A stretch of 64,000 nucleotides of DNA from Sabellastarte sp. h YS-2021 (GCA_964017235.1 OZ024931.1:96180221-96244220), one strand, 5' to 3'; numbered from the stretch's first letter, positions 23,311 through 36,299 are shown. The notes: generated by a model not told the origin, from the sequence alone. Numbers and translations: made by a program.

Positions 23311-26300
23311 AGGTTGGATACAATGATTTACTCAACAGTGAGAACCTGAAAGAAGCTATTGCTCAGCTATCCCATGACATAGAGGTCTGCAATTTCACTA
23401 TGTTATAGCTGACCAAAACGTCTGTGAATAACATATTTAACAAAATACGATAAATGTAATAATTTTCAAGTTACAACTGATTTACTCAACAGTGAGAACT
23501 TCAAAGTAGCTATTACTCAGCTATGCAATGAGCCACAGGTCTGGAACTTCACTATGTTATAGCTGACCCCAAAATAGGTGAATAACATATTGCAACAAAA
23601 TACTCTAAATGCAATAGTTTTCAAGTTATAAGTGATTTACTCAACAGTGATAACCTAAAAGTAGCTATTACTCAGTTATGCCATGAGCTACAGGTCTGAA
23701 ATTTTACTATGTTATAGGTGACCCAAAAGTAGCTGAATAACATATTTATACTAAATTCTCTAAATGCAATAGTTTTCAAATTACAAGTGATTTACTCAAC
23801 ATTGAGAACTTCAAAGTAGCTATTACTCAGCTATGCAATGAGTCACAGGTCTGGAACTTCACTATGTTATAGCTGACCCCAAAATAGGTGAATAACATAT
23901 TGAAAGAAAATACTCTAAATGCAATAATTTCCAAGTTATAAGTGATTTACTCAACAGTGATAACCTAAAAGTAGCTATTACTCAGCTATGCCATGAGCTA
24001 CAGGTCTGAAATTTTACTATGTTATAGCTGACACAAATGTAGCTGAATAACATATTTATACTAAATTCTCTAAATGCAATAGTTTTGCAATTACAACTGA
24101 TTTACTCAATAGTGAGAACCTCAAAGTAGTTATTACTCAGCTATGCAATGAGCTACAGGTCTGAAATTTCACTATGTTATAGCTGACCCAAAAGTAGGTG
24201 AACAACATATTTAAGCAAAATACTCTAAATGCAATAGTTTTCAAGTTACAACTGATTTACTCAATAGTGATGACCTAAAAGTAGCTATTACTCAGCTATG
24301 CCATGAGCTACAGGTCTGAAATTTTACTATGTTATAGTTGACACAAATGTAGCTGAATAACATATTTATACTAAATTCTCTAAATGCAATAGTTTTGCAA
24401 TTACAACTGATTTACTCAATAGTGAGAACCTCAAAGTAGTTATTACTCAGCTATGCAATGAGCTACAGGTCTGAAATTTCACTATGTTATAGCTGACCCA
24501 AAAGTAGGTGAACAACATATTTAAGCAAAATACTGTAAATGCAATAGTTTTCAAGTTACAACTGATTTACTCAATAGTGATGACCTAAAAGTAGCTATTA
24601 CTCAGCTATGCCATGAGCTACAGGTCTGAAATTTACTATGTTATAGCTGACCCAAAAGTAGGTGAACAACATATTTAAGCAAAATACTGTAAATGCAATA
24701 GTTTTCAAGTTACAACTGATTTACTCAATAGTGATGACCTAAAAGTAGCTATTACTCAGCTATGCCATGAGCTACAGGTCTGAAATTTTACTATGTTATA
24801 GCTGACCCAAAAGTAGCTGAATAACATATTTATACGAAATTCTCTAAATGCAATAGTTTTCCAATTACAACTGATTTACTCAATAGTGAGAACTTCAAAG
24901 TAGCTATTACTCAGCTATGCAATGAGCCACAGGTCTGAAACTTCACTATGTTATAGCTGATCCCAAAATAGGTGAATAACATATTGAAACAAAATACTCT
25001 AAATGCAATAATTTCCAAGTTATAAGTGATTTACTCAACAGTGATAACCTAAAAGTAGCTATTACTCAGCTATGCCATGAGCTACAGGTCTGAAATTTTA
25101 CTATGTTATAGCTGACCCAAAAGTAGGTGAACAACATATTTAAGCAAAATACTCTAAATGTAATAGTTTTCAAGTTACAACTGATTTACTCAATAGTGAT
25201 GACCTAAAAGTAGCTATTACTCAGCTATGCCATGAGCTACAGGTCTGAAATTTTACTATGTTATAGTTGACCCAAATGTAGCTGAATAACATATTTATAC
25301 TAAATTCTCTAAATGCAATAGTTTTGCAATTACAACTGATTTACTCAATAGTGAGAACCTCAAAGTAGTTATTACTCAGCTATGCAATGAGCTACAGGTC
25401 TGAAATTTCACTATGTTATAGCTGACCCAAAAGTAGGTGAACAACATATTTAAGCAAAATACTGTAAATGCAATAGTTTTCAAGTTACAACTGATTTACT
25501 CAATAGTGATGACCTAAAAGTAGCTATTACTCAGCTATGCCATGAGCTACAGGTCTGAAATTTTACTATGTTATAGCTGACCCAAAAGTAGGTGAACAAC
25601 ATATTTAAGCAAAATATTGTAAATGCAATAGTTTTCAAGTTACAACTGATTTACTCAATAGTGATGACCTAAAAGTAGCTATTACTCAGCTATGCCATGA
25701 GCTACAGGTCTGAAATTTTACTATGTTATAGCTGACCCAAAAGTAGCGGAATAACATATTTATACGAAATTCTCTAAATGCAATAGTTTTCCAATTACAA
25801 CTGATTTACTCAATAGTGAGAACTTCAAAGTAGCTATTACTCAGCTATGCAATGAGCCACAGATCTGAAACTTCACTATGTTTTAGCTGATCCCAAAATA
25901 GGTGAATAACATATTGAAACAAAATACTCTAAATGCAATAGTTTCCAAGTTATAAGCCATTTACTCAACAGTGATAACCTAAAAGTAGCTATTACTCAGC
26001 TATGCCATGAGCTACAGGTCTGAAATTTTACTATGTTATAGCTGACCCAAAAGTAGCTGAATAACATATTTATACGAAATTCTCTAAATGCAATAGTTTT
26101 GAAGTTATAAGCGATTTACTCAACAGTGATAACGTAAAAGTAGCTATTACTCAGCTATGCCATGAGCTACAGGTCTAAAATTTTACTATGTTATAGCTGA
26201 CCCAAAAGTAGCTGAATAACATATTTATACGAAATTCTCTAAATGCAATAGTTTTTAAGTTACAAGTGATTCTACTCATGATGGAAGTTACTGAAAAGCC

Positions 26301-26431
26301 CAAAAGTAGCTATTACTCACTTAGCTATTGAGACAGGCACCCAACTTACTCACCATATTGTAGCTATGAAAAAAGTAGCTGAATAACATATTTTAACAAA
26401 ATGCTCTAGATGCAACAGTTTTCAAGTTATA
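23310..26431 (+). repeat. Long homogeneous A array
   Basis: About 20 units of about 158 bp show high mutual identity and a higher-order pattern: variants with CAATAGTGATGACC, CAATAGTGAGAACC and CAACAGTGATAACC recur in ordered blocks. The last unit before the tail has the GAGACAGGCACCC variant, as in the other copies. The high similarity suggests recent expansion. Confidence 0.9.
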
Positions 26432-26870
26432 AATGATTTTGTGCATGATTTCATGAATGTTAATGCATTAAAAATTATTAAAAAAATTTATTAAAAAAAA
26501 AGTAAGACAGATCCAGGTCTCATACTCACACAAGAGAATCTACCTGTGGCCTAGTACATATATGCAAGATATGAGAGAAATCCCTGCAATAGTCACTGAG
26601 AAAATTGTGATTAAGTGTTGAAATTTTCACACTTTTGGTGGGGGTATCCCCCTTGTAATGTCTCTAGCAAACAGACGAACACACAGATTTGCATGCCTTG
26701 AACAATTTTTCATCCTCGATAGATAAGGTATCTTTTAAAAAAAACAGCACGTCTCTAGGCCTTGTAGTTTTGGAGGAGAAGTTGTTCACGCGGACGCGGA
26801 CGCGTACGCGTACGCCCACGCCGCAGAGTGACGACATAATGCCAGCTGACTGACAAGTCAGCTGACATAA
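26432..26870 (+). repeat. Tail1 module (internal view)
   Basis: This tail1 copy includes a GC-rich hexamer run at about 26787-26822 and the terminal hairpin with one mismatch (GCCAGCTGACT/AGTCAGCTGAC). The minus-strand frame 26664-26972 runs through it and is considered non-coding. Confidence 0.8.
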
Positions 26871-27107
26871 AAACAGTAAAATATATATGAGTGATAATAA
26901 ATGCTTGCTAGTCATGCAGCCAATTAGAAAAGAAGGAAGAATGTGAAAGAATGCTACAAGGATCACGTACAACCTGGGGATTCGGTCAACAGTAAATGTC
27001 TATTTTTCTTGGACGTTGGCTGGATTCCTGCGGCCTCCCGAGATAGCATTCAGTTCCACATGGTAAGCTAATGTAGCGCAATAAAAGCAATACTTTTCAA
27101 GTTATAC

Positions 27108-27409
27108 GTGATTTAGTGCATGATTTCAGGAATTTAATGCATAAAAAATTATTTTAAAAATTCATAAACAATTAAGAAAGATCCAGGCCTGATACTCATA
27201 AAAATCAATCTACTAGTGGCATAGTACATATATGCAAGATAAGAGAAAAATCCCTGCAATAGTGAATGAGAAAATTGTGATAAAGTGTTGACATTTTCAC
27301 ACTTTGGGTGGGGGTATCTGACTTGTAATAGCTCTGGGGAATAGACAAACAAACAGATCTGCATGCCTTGAACATTTTTTCATCCTCGATATTTAAGGTA
27401 TCTTAAAAA
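27108..27409 (+). mobile_element. Tail1 module, left part, interrupted by the next element
   Basis: The tail1 sequence runs from GTGATTTAGTGCATG to GGTATCTTAAAAA, where a head1 element starts. The missing part (AAACAGCATGTCTCTGGG onward) is found at 44877, on the far side of that element. Confidence 0.7.
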
Positions 27410-28309
27410 CAAGAGGAGAGTGCCCGTGAACGGGCACTGTGTCAGCTGACTGAGTGTTTTTGATTTGTGAAGGTGATTAGAGGACAGAATAATTATCAGG
27501 AAAAGGGCTGTACGAAATACAGTAAATGGTAACTGAACAGCAAGTTCGAAAGAAATTCTGAAGCTGACAGAAGAAAAGGATAAAAAAGTTGTGCCCTGTA
27601 AATGGTATTATGAAGGAAAATAACAAGGTAATTGTTTAAGTGTAAAAAATAGGTTAAAACATATTTAAAGAAATACTACAAATGCAATATCCTCGTTCGA
27701 CCTTGAAGAAGGGGTCCAAGGTCAAATCTAACCACACAAATACATTCCCAGCCCATGATTTCCTATGGTTTACCATTCCAAACCTCTAGGACCAATTATA
27801 AACTAGAGGATCGCTCGCAAAAAAAAAAGATAATGTTTTGCATAGCAAAAACAAAGCGTCCCGAAAAGGATATAAAGGTGAGTGCTAAAGTATTAAGAAA
27901 ATGCTTCGTTTCTAGCCTTATACTGTTGTGGCAACCAAAGCCAGCGCAGTCTGCTCTATCTAGCACGGTTTTCAAGATATAAGCATTTTTGTGTTTTGCA
28001 AAAAATAAAAAAATTAAAAATGTCCGCTATATTTGGCGAGACAAAAATATTTTGAAAATTGGCATGGCTACTCTGCAGAGATACCCAGCAGGTCAAAAAT
28101 TTTGTTGAGTTCGCTCCATATAGCACGGTTTTCGAGATATAAGCATTTTTGTGTTTTGCAAAAACTTTGAAAATTCAAAATGGCCACCATTTTTGGGGAG
28201 ACAAAAATTTTTGTCAAGACCACTGCCGCGGTGTGTATCTCCTGCCGAGCATTAAAGCAGAAGAAATAGCTTTTCCGAGATATTCACAATTTTTCATTTT
28301 CCTGTGTGA

Positions 28310-30950
28310 AAGCTCTTCCAAAAGTAGGTGAATGAGTTATTTGAGAAAAATTGGCTATCTGCAATACTATTAAGAGATAATTCATATTTACTCATTTTGA
28401 GTAGGTGAATAATTATCTATGGGTCTGAAACTTCACCAAGTGAAAGCTCTCCCAAAAGTAGGTGAATGAGTTATTTGAGAAAAATTGGCTATCTGCAATA
28501 CTTTTAGAGATAATTCGCATTTACTCATTTTGAGTAGGTGAGTAATTAGCTATGGGTCTGAAACTTCACCATGTGAAAGCTCTCCCACAAGTAGATGAAT
28601 GAGTATTTGATAAAAATTGGGTATCCGCAATACTTTTACAGATAATTAGCATTTACTCATTTTGAGTAGGTGAATAATTAGCTATGGGTCTGAAACTTCA
28701 CCAAGTGAAAGCTCTCCCAAAAGTAGGTGAATGAGTTATTTGAGAAAAATTCTCATTTACTCATTTTGAGTAGGTGAGTAATTAGCTATGGGTCTGAAAC
28801 TTCACCAAGTGAAAGCTCTGCCAAAAGTAGGTGAATGAGTTATTTGAGAAAAATTGGCTATCTGCAATACTTTTAGAGATAATTCGCATTTACTCATTTT
28901 GAGTAGGTGAGTAATTAGCTATGGGTCTGAAACTTCACCATGTGAAAGCTCTCCCAAAAGTAGGTGAATGAGTTATTTGAGAAAAATTGGCTATCTGCAA
29001 TACTTTTACAGATAAATCACATTTACTCATTTTGAGTAGGTGAGTAATTAGCTATGGGTCGGAAACTTCACCAAGTGAAAGCTCTCCCAAAAGTAGGTGA
29101 ATGATTAATTTGACAAAAATTGGCTATCTGCAATACTTTTAGAGATAATTCGCATTTACTCATTTTGAGTAGGTGAGTAATTAGCTATGGGTCTGAAACT
29201 TCACCAAGTGAAAGCTCTCCCAAAAGTAGGTGAATGAGTTATTTGAGAAAAATTGGCTATCTGCAATACTTTTAGAGATAATTCACATTTACTCATTTTG
29301 AGTAGGTGAGTAATTAGCTATGGGTCTGAAACTTCACCAAGTGAAAGCTCTCCCAAAAGTAGGTGAATGAGTTATTTGAGAAAAATTGGCTATCTGCAAT
29401 ACTTTTAGAGATAATTCGCATTTACTCATTTTGAGTAGGTGAGTAATTAGCTATGGGTCTGAAACTTCACAGAGTGAAAGCTCTCCCAAAAGTAGGTGAA
29501 TGAGTTATTTGAGAAAAATTGGCTATCTGCAATACTTTTAGAGATAATTCGCATTTACTCATTTTGAGTAGGTGAGTAATTAGCTATGGGTCTGAAACTT
29601 CACCGAGTGAAAGCTCTCCCAAAAGTAGGTGAATGAGTTATTTGAGAAAAATTGGCTATCTGCAATACTTTTAGAGATAATTCGCATTTACTCATTTTGA
29701 GTAGGTGAGTAATTAGCTATGGGTCTGAAACTTCACCATGTGAAAGCTCTGCCAAAAGTAGGTGAAGGAGTTATTTGAGAAAAATTGGCTATCTGCAATA
29801 CTTTTAGAGATACTTCGCATTTACTCATTTTGAGTAGGTGAGTAATTAGCTATGGGTCTGAAACTTCACCAAGTGAAAGCTCTCCCAAAAGTAGGTGAAT
29901 GATTAATTTGACAAAAATTGGCTATCTGCAATACTTTTAGAGATAATTCGCATTTACTCATTTTGAGTAGGTGAGTAATTAGCTATGGGTCTGAAACTTC
30001 ACCAAGTGAAAGCTCTCCCAAAAGTAGGTGAATGAGTTATTTGAGAAAAATTGGCTATCTGCAATACTTTTAAGAGATAATTCGCATTTACTCATTTTGA
30101 GTAGGTGAGTAATCATCTACGGGTCTGAAACTTCACCATGTGAAAGCTCTCCCAAAAGTAGGTGAATGAGTTATTTGATAAAAATTGGGTATCCGCAATA
30201 GTTTTTGAGATAATTAGCATTTACTCATCTTGAGTAGGTGAGTAATTAGCTATGGGTCTGAAACTTCACCATGTGAAAGCTCTGCCAAAAGTAGGTGAAG
30301 GAGTTATTTGAGAAAAATTGGCTATCTGCAATACTTTTAGAGATACTTCGCATTTACTCATTTTGAGTAGGTGAGTAATTAGCTATGGGTCTGAAACTTC
30401 ACCAAGTGAAAGCTCTCCCAAAAGTAGGTGAATGATTAATTTGACAAAAATTGGCTATCTGCAATACTTTTAGAGATAATTCGCATTTACTCATTTTGAG
30501 TAGGTGAGTAATTAGCTATGGGTCTGAAACTTCACCAAGTGAAAGCTCTCCCAAAAGTAGGTGAATGAGTTATTTGAGAAAAATTGGCTATCTGCAATAC
30601 TTTTAAGAGATAATTCGCATTTACTCATTTTGAGTAGGTGAGTAATCATCTACGGGTCTGAAACTTCACCATGTGAAAGCTCTCCCAAAAGTAGGTGAAT
30701 GAGTTATTTGATAAAAATTGGGTATCCGCAATAGTTTTTGAGATAATTAGCATTTACTCATCTTGAGTAGGTGAGTAATTAGCTACGGGTCTGAAACTTC
30801 ACCAAGTGAAAGCTCTCCCAAAAGTAGGTGAATGAGTTATTTGAGAAAAATTGGCCATCTGCAATACTTTTAGAGGTAATTCGCATTTACTCTTTTTGAG
30901 TAGGTGAGCAATTAGCTATGGGTCTGAAACTTCACCAAGTGAAAGCTCTT
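28310..30950 (+). repeat. B satellite array, 133-bp period, about 20 units
   Basis: Spacing is exact at 133 bp (AGTAGGT at 29301, 29434, 29567). Higher-order structure is clear: variants with GAAGGAGTTATTTGAG (29766, 30298) and GATTAATTTGACAAAAA (29898, 30430) repeat every 532 bp, or four units, after an earlier six-unit spacing. This points to recent block duplication. Confidence 0.9.
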
Positions 30951-32230
30951 TGGGATAGCTGCTCTGCAGAGATACCCTGAAGATAAAAAATTTCGTTGAA
31001 ATCGCTCTATGTAGCACGGTTTTCGAAATATTAGCATTTTTGTGTTTTGCAATTTTTGCGCAAAAATTCGAAAATTCAAAATGGCCGCCATTTTTGGCGA
31101 GACAAATTTTCTTTGAAAATTGGCATGGCTACTCTGCAGAGATACCCTGTGGGTCAAAAATTTCGTCGAAATCGCTCTATCTAGCACGGTTTTCGAGATA
31201 TAAGCATTTTTGTGTTTTGCAATTTTGCGAAAAATTCGAAAATTCAAAATGGCCGCCATTTTTTGCGAGAAATTTTTTGTCTGTAAATTGGCATGGCTAC
31301 TCTGCAGAGATACCCTGTGGGTCAAAAATTTCGTCGAAATCGCTCTATCTAGCACGGTTTTCGAGATATAAGCATTTTTGTGTTTTGCAATTTTGCGAAA
31401 AATTCGAAAATTCAAAATGGCCGCCATTTTTTGCAAGAAATTTTTTGTCTGAAAATTGGCATGGCTACTCTGCAGAGATACCCTGCAGGTCAAAAATTTC
31501 GTCGAAATCGCTCTATCTAGCAGGGTTTTCGAGATATAAGCATTTTTATGTTTTGCAATTTTTGCGAAAAATTCGAAAATTCAAAATGGCCGCCATTTTT
31601 GGCGAGACAAAATTTTTTTGAAAATTGGCATGGCTACTCTGCAGATATACCCTGTGGGTCAAAAATTTCGTCGAAATCGCTCTATCTTGCAGGGTTTTCG
31701 AGATATAAGCATTTTTATGTTTTGCAATTTTTGCGAAAAATTTGAAAATTCAAAATGGCCGCCATTTTTGGCGAGAAAATTTTTTTTCAAAATTGGGTTA
31801 ACTACTCCTCAGAGATACCCTGTGGGTCAAAAATTTCGTCGAAATCGCTCTAACTAGCACGGTTTTCGAGATATAAGCATTTTTGTATTTTGCAATTTTT
31901 GCGAAAATTTCGAAAATTCAAAATGGCCGCCATTTTTGGCGAGACAAAAATTTTTTGAAAATTGGGAAAAGTACTCCGCATAGATATCCTGCGGGTCAAA
32001 AATTTTGTCGAAATTGCTCTATCTAGCACGGTTTTTGAGATATAAGCATTTTTGTGTTTTTCAATTTTTGCGAAAATTTCGAAAATTCAAAATGGCCGCC
32101 ATTTTGGGCGAGATAAAATTTTTTTGAAAATTGGGAAAACTACTCCGCAGAGATACCCTGTGGGTCAAAAATTTCGTCGAAATCGCTCTATCTAGCACGG
32201 TTTTCGAGATATAAGCATTTTTGTGTTTTC
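30950..32230 (+). repeat. E' satellite array, 168-bp period
   Basis: ATGGCCGCC occurs at 31081, 31249 and 31417. The period of 168 bp is 56 codons, so a 193-residue frame is open on both strands across three to four units (31040-31621 plus, 30912-31493 minus), with repeating peptides such as KFENSKWPPFF. The frames end where unit length changes, and there is no start context or separate conservation, so I do not call a gene. Confidence 0.9.
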
Positions 32231-32602
32231 CTTATTTGGAAAATTCGTAATGATTAATTAATCATTAATTACTCGGCCATTTCTTGACCAATCAATGCCA
32301 AAATCTAATGATTTCCAGATTTTAATAGAATGAATGTATTTGCCAAGTTTCAGGTGAATTGATAAAATTCCTTTCAAGTTATCATCCGGACAAGCTTCCC
32401 CATCGAAAAAAGACATTTTTGGTCATGTGACCTCTCTGATTGGTTGAAATGTCACTGCAGCATATTCAAAAAAATTCCCCAAGGCTACTGCCTAAACCTG
32501 CCAAATTTGAAAAGAATCCGCCTAACGGTTACAGAGTTATAAGGAAAACAAAATGCGGAGCCGGCGCAGCCGGCGGAGCCTGAAGCTCTCCCATACACAA
32601 AC
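32231..32602. other. Unique right-hand part of element 5
   Basis: This non-repetitive stretch (TTAATTAATCATTAATTACTC palindrome, CCAATCAATGCC, GGTCATGTGACC) is shared almost exactly with 53066-53430 in copy 2. It ends with GGAGCCGGCGCAGCCGGCG and the terminal hairpin. It is probably the sequence needed for mobilisation at the 5' end. Confidence 0.6.
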
Positions 32603-32626
32603 AAGCGTCCCTTGCGGGACGCTTAA

Positions 32627-32767
32627 TGAGTTATAAGCACTTTTAAGCTTGGCTGTCCTCATTTGACCTTGAAGGAGGGCTCCAAAGGTCAAATCTGACC
32701 ATACCAAAAGATTCCGAGCCAATGATTTCCTATGGGATGGTTTACCATCCCAAATCTCTGTCACCAA
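32627..32767 (+). repeat. D unit between two nested elements
   Basis: A nearly complete D unit starts TGAGTTATAAGC and ends CTGTCACCAA. It completes the D unit broken at 27802 and is itself broken by element 4; its continuation, TAATAAGCGAG, is at 35992. Confidence 0.85.
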
Positions 32768-35700
32768 CTAGATTGGGCCAACTCGGCGCCAACATATCCC
32801 CAGACAGGTCATCACTCACGCCACAGGTTTTGATCGGGAATTTTTTAAAACATAATTACCCATTATTATATGAACTTCAGCACATCAATCTACTCTGTTT
32901 ATATCTTCCCAAGAAAGATGGTGTATCCCCAGACGCCGAATACATAACTCAAATTATATTTTCAATCTTCCTGCAATGATAACTCTAAACCTATTTTCAA
33001 AGTATTTAAATGATTGATGATTGAATGTCCATTCTAAAATAATAATCCCAAAAGAGCATATCTGTTTCTATATTTGTTGACAAATAAAATATTATTTTAA
33101 CTCAACTCATCATACTTTTCAATCTTCCTTCAAAGTATTTAAATGATTGATGATTCAATGTCCATTCTAAAATTCATAATCCCAAAAGCGCATATCTGTT
33201 TCTATATTTGTTCACAAATAAAATATTATTTAAAAAAAAATTATTTATATTATTATTTTATTATATTATTTTTAGAATTTGCAAATTGTTTTCAGTTATT
33301 CATTTCCTCTATACCTATATATGTGGTCCATATATATGCAACCTAAATATGTGACACAATCTCAGTTCTGACTCCCCTTTGTGTTATATGTAATGAAGCC
33401 CACTACCTCCCACCCCCACCCCTCTCCCCTTCTCCACACCTCTCTCACTATTACACAAGATCTGCAACCCCATTGAGTTCTTTGTTTCTCATCTGATATC
33501 ATTAAATACCTTTGTTTATTTAGTGTCACTCAATATAGCTGGAGGTCCCAGAGGTGGGGATAAATGGTAAACAAACAATCTATATAAAAGGGGTACTCAA
33601 ATACAAAAAGAATTGAGAATTTTAAGTATGTGATTATCAACTGAAATGAGTTCATAACTGTAGGAGCTGTGTCAAAATTAACTGAGGCAAGTTGAATAAA
33701 ACTGGGCTAGTTGAGGGTTAAAAATCCCCTAGTTTTACTACATAAGGATATAATTTCATTAATATTGGGACTTAAAGCTCACTTAAAGTGTCCATTTTGT
33801 CCACTTGAATATGTTTAACCAGTTTCATTTTAAAAAGTTAAAAACTCAGCAAGCAGAGGTATAACACACAAAAATAAGTTCTTAAAAGACTAAGATAGCC
33901 ATAACATTATTAATAATCAAAATTTAAATAGACAGGCATTTCCTTTGAAAAATTCAAAGATTTCAGCTCTATAACCCACATAGTTTGACAGTTACTGGGC
34001 TTTAAAGTGGCATAATGTCCATAAATTGGGTTTCTGTGGGCATTTTATAATTGTTAAAGAGACCTTAGTAATTAAACTACAGATCTGAAACTTTTTGGGG
34101 GACATACATAACAAACAAAAATTATATATAATACAGTTTAAGACTTGTCACACTAAGCATTTCCAAATAACAGGGCAAAATACGGAAAAAATGTCAAAAA
34201 AGGCACTTGGGCGAGTGTCTATGGCCCTCATACACAGGTTAAATGTCTACTAAAAACCTTGATTTTCGGCACATGTAAAAAGGACATAATAATGTATTCC
34301 CAGATGGGATTTCAGCTCCATCAATCACATAGTTTAACAGTCACAGGGCTTAAAGGTGGTAAAAAGTCCAAATATTGGGTCTCTGTGGGACTTTTAGAGA
34401 TCTCGATGTGGCTTTCAAATTAAAGCTTCAGACTTAAAATTTGTTACATACTAAGATTACACATAGAATATGTATCTAATAAAGTTTGAAACTTCTCAGA
34501 CTTACCATTTCCAAGTTACAGAGCAAAATATGTGAAAAATGTCTTAAAAGTGTCACTCAGGTGGGTGTTTAAGGTCCTCATACACAGGTTAAATGTCTAC
34601 TTGAAGCCTTGATTTTTGGCACATGTAAAAAGAACATAATAATGTATTCCCAGATGAGATTTCAGCTCTATCAGTCACATAGTTTAACAGTCACAGGCCT
34701 TAAAATTGGCAAAAAGTCCAAATACTGGGTCTTTATGGGGCCTTCTAGAGACCTAAATGTGGCCTTTAAATTAAAGCTTCAGACTTAAAATTTGTCACAT
34801 ACTAAGATTACACATAGAATATACATCTAATACAGTTTGAAACTTCTTAGACTTACCATTTCCAAGTTACAGGGAAAAATATGTGAAAAATGTCTAAAAA
34901 TGGTCACTCGGGTGGGGATTTATGGTCTCATACACAGGTTAAATGTCTTCTTAAAGCCTTAATTTTTGGCACATATAAAAATAACATACTAATATCTTCC
35001 CAGATAGGATTTGAGCTCTATCAGTCACATAGTTTGACAGTCACAGGGCTTAAAAGTAGCAAAAAGTCCAAATATTGGGTCTTTGGGAGCCTTTTAGAGA
35101 CCTCAATTTGACCTTCAAAATTAAAGCTTCATACTTAAAATCTGTTACATACTAAGATTACACACAGAATATATATCTAATACAGTTTGAAACTTGTCAG
35201 ACTTACCATTTCCAAGTTACAGGGAAAAAGATGTGAAAAATGTCTTATAAGGGTCACTCGGGTGGGTGTTTATGGTCCTGATACACAGGTTAACTGTCTA
35301 TTAAAGGCCTAAATGTTGGGGCACATATAAGAAAACACATAGATATATTCCCAGATGATATTTAACTTAGATGAGAGACATAGTTTGAAAGCTACAGTGC
35401 TTGAAAGTGGCAAAAAGTGCATAAATTGGGTCTCTGTGGGCACTTTTGAGACCTTAAGTCGACCCCTTTGGGTAAACCTACAGCCCTAAAATTTTCTACA
35501 GACAAGGATTACATATCAAAGTTATACCTAGCGCAGTTTGAGACTCATCCGAATTACCACTTCCAAATTATAGGGCAAAATATATGAAAAGTATAGCAAA
35601 AAATCCCTAAGTGGGGGTATTTATGGGCCTCAAACACAATTTTCTCCTCAACTTAAAGTCGTGATTTTCGGCACATGTACTAAGAACATATTAATGTGTT

Positions 35701-35991
35701 GTCAGGTAAAATTTCAGCCAGCTGAGCATCATAGTTTGTGACCTACAAGGCTCTAAGTGGCCAAAAGTCCAATTTCTGATCTTAAGGTGGCCATAAGTTC
35801 TTTTTTACTGGGAGTTTAAGGTCACCTTAAAATAGGGATCTTTCTTTGGGCACCCTTAACATGTGTACCAAGTTTGAAAAAAAAATATTAATTTGTTTTT
35901 GAGTTATCGCGTCCACAAGGAAATTTCTACGGCGGCGGCGGCGCGACGGACCTGAATCCAATATATCCCCGACTTTCGTCTGGGGATATAA
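32768..35991 (-). mobile_element. Helitron-like element 4 (3.2 kb)
   Basis: The left end is CTAGATTGGGCC with an imperfect hairpin (TTGGGCC/GGCGCCAA). The right end is a hairpin ATATCCCC/GGGGATAT (35963-35989), then AA, preceded by a CGG-repeat tract. Flanks CACCAA and TAATAAGCGAG rejoin as a normal D unit, giving an A/T insertion with no duplication. The interior holds a 128-bp direct duplication (32985-33240), unique AT-rich DNA and a roughly 345-bp tandem repeat. No transposase is seen. Confidence 0.75.
33770..35800 (+). repeat. Tandem repeat of about 340-350 bp
   Basis: Landmarks are CATACACAGGTTAAATGTCT, CCCAGATGGGATTTCAGCTC, CACATAGTTTAACAGTCACA and AAAAAGTCCAAATATTGGG, seen at intervals near 345 bp from about 34200 to 35250. 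More diverged units lie on both sides. The family was not seen outside this element. Confidence 0.8.
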
Positions 35992-36299
35992 TAATAAGCG
36001 AGTTGTAGGCACTTTCAATTTTCGCTATCCTCATTTGACCTTGAAGGAGGGTTCCAAGGTCAAATCGGACCATATCAACAGATTCACAGCCCATGATTTC
36101 CTGTCTGTTTACCATCCCAAACCTCTGGGACCAATAATAAGCGAGTTATAAGCACTTTTAAGTTTGGCTATCCTTGTTTGACCTTGTAGGAGGGGTCATT
36201 GAAGGTCAAATCTGACCACACCAAAAGATTCCCACCCCATGATTTCCTACAGGTTGGTTTATCATCCCAAACCTCTAGGATCAATAATAAGGGAGATAT
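35992..36299 (+). repeat. D units continuing after element 4
   Basis: The D unit resumes at TAATAAGCGAGTTGTAGG. Two further units follow, the first carrying the CGGACCATATCAACAG variant also found at 22760 and 23270. Confidence 0.85.

Larger units (their letters stand above)
21722..26870 (-). mobile_element. Complete head1/tail1 Helitron-like element, 5.15 kb
   Basis: This is the cleanest full copy: CAAG terminus and hairpin AGTGCCC/GGGCACT at the left, D units (about 22000-22810 and 23020-23310), A units (22810-23010 and 23310-26430), then tail1 ending GCTGACATAA at 26870. It starts immediately after the TTATAA of the neighbouring MITE and lies inside DIRS copy 2. No transposase is encoded. 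Orientation (3' end at left) is inferred from the CTAG/CAAG ends. Confidence 0.75.
19401..27086 (-). mobile_element. DIRS-type element, copy 2: broken fossil with nested insertions
   Basis: This tyrosine-recombinase retroelement fossil has its left end at 19401 and a right-end inverted repeat at about 26985-27086. A segment at 19651-19753 is complementary to the two termini joined together, the internal complementary region typical of DIRS elements. Recombinase-related sequence lies at about 20070-20890, and gag/RT-related remnants at about 20890-21420. The element is much reduced and has many breaks. It was later invaded by a TTATAA-flanked MITE and a head1/tail1 Helitron-like element. No target duplication is seen. 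Confidence 0.8.
27803..32626 (-). mobile_element. Helitron-like element 5, copy 1 (4.8 kb)
   Basis: The left end is CTAGAGGATCGCTCGC. The right end is a perfect hairpin AAGCGTCCC/GGGACGCTT (32603-32624), then AA. Flanking D sequence ATTATAAA/TGAGTTATAAGC rejoins to a D unit of exactly normal length, so insertion was between A and T with no duplication. Inside, in order, are a unique leader, E' units, a head2-like motif, a B array (28310-30950), an E' array (30950-32230) and a unique end. No transposase is present. Confidence 0.8.

Noticed and set aside
26664-26972. Minus-strand 102-codon frame in tail1
   Set aside because: Contains the repeat-encoded VRVRVRV tract from the GC-rich hexamers and breaks in other copies.
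31040-31621. 193-codon frame on the plus strand and its partner on the minus strand
   Set aside because: Both follow the 168-bp E' unit, which is divisible by three; no independent coding signal.
33541-33570. Possible Gly-X-Y codons on the minus strand (PPLGPPA)
   Set aside because: Too short, no acceptor or donor, and located inside a mobile element, so not a collagen exon.
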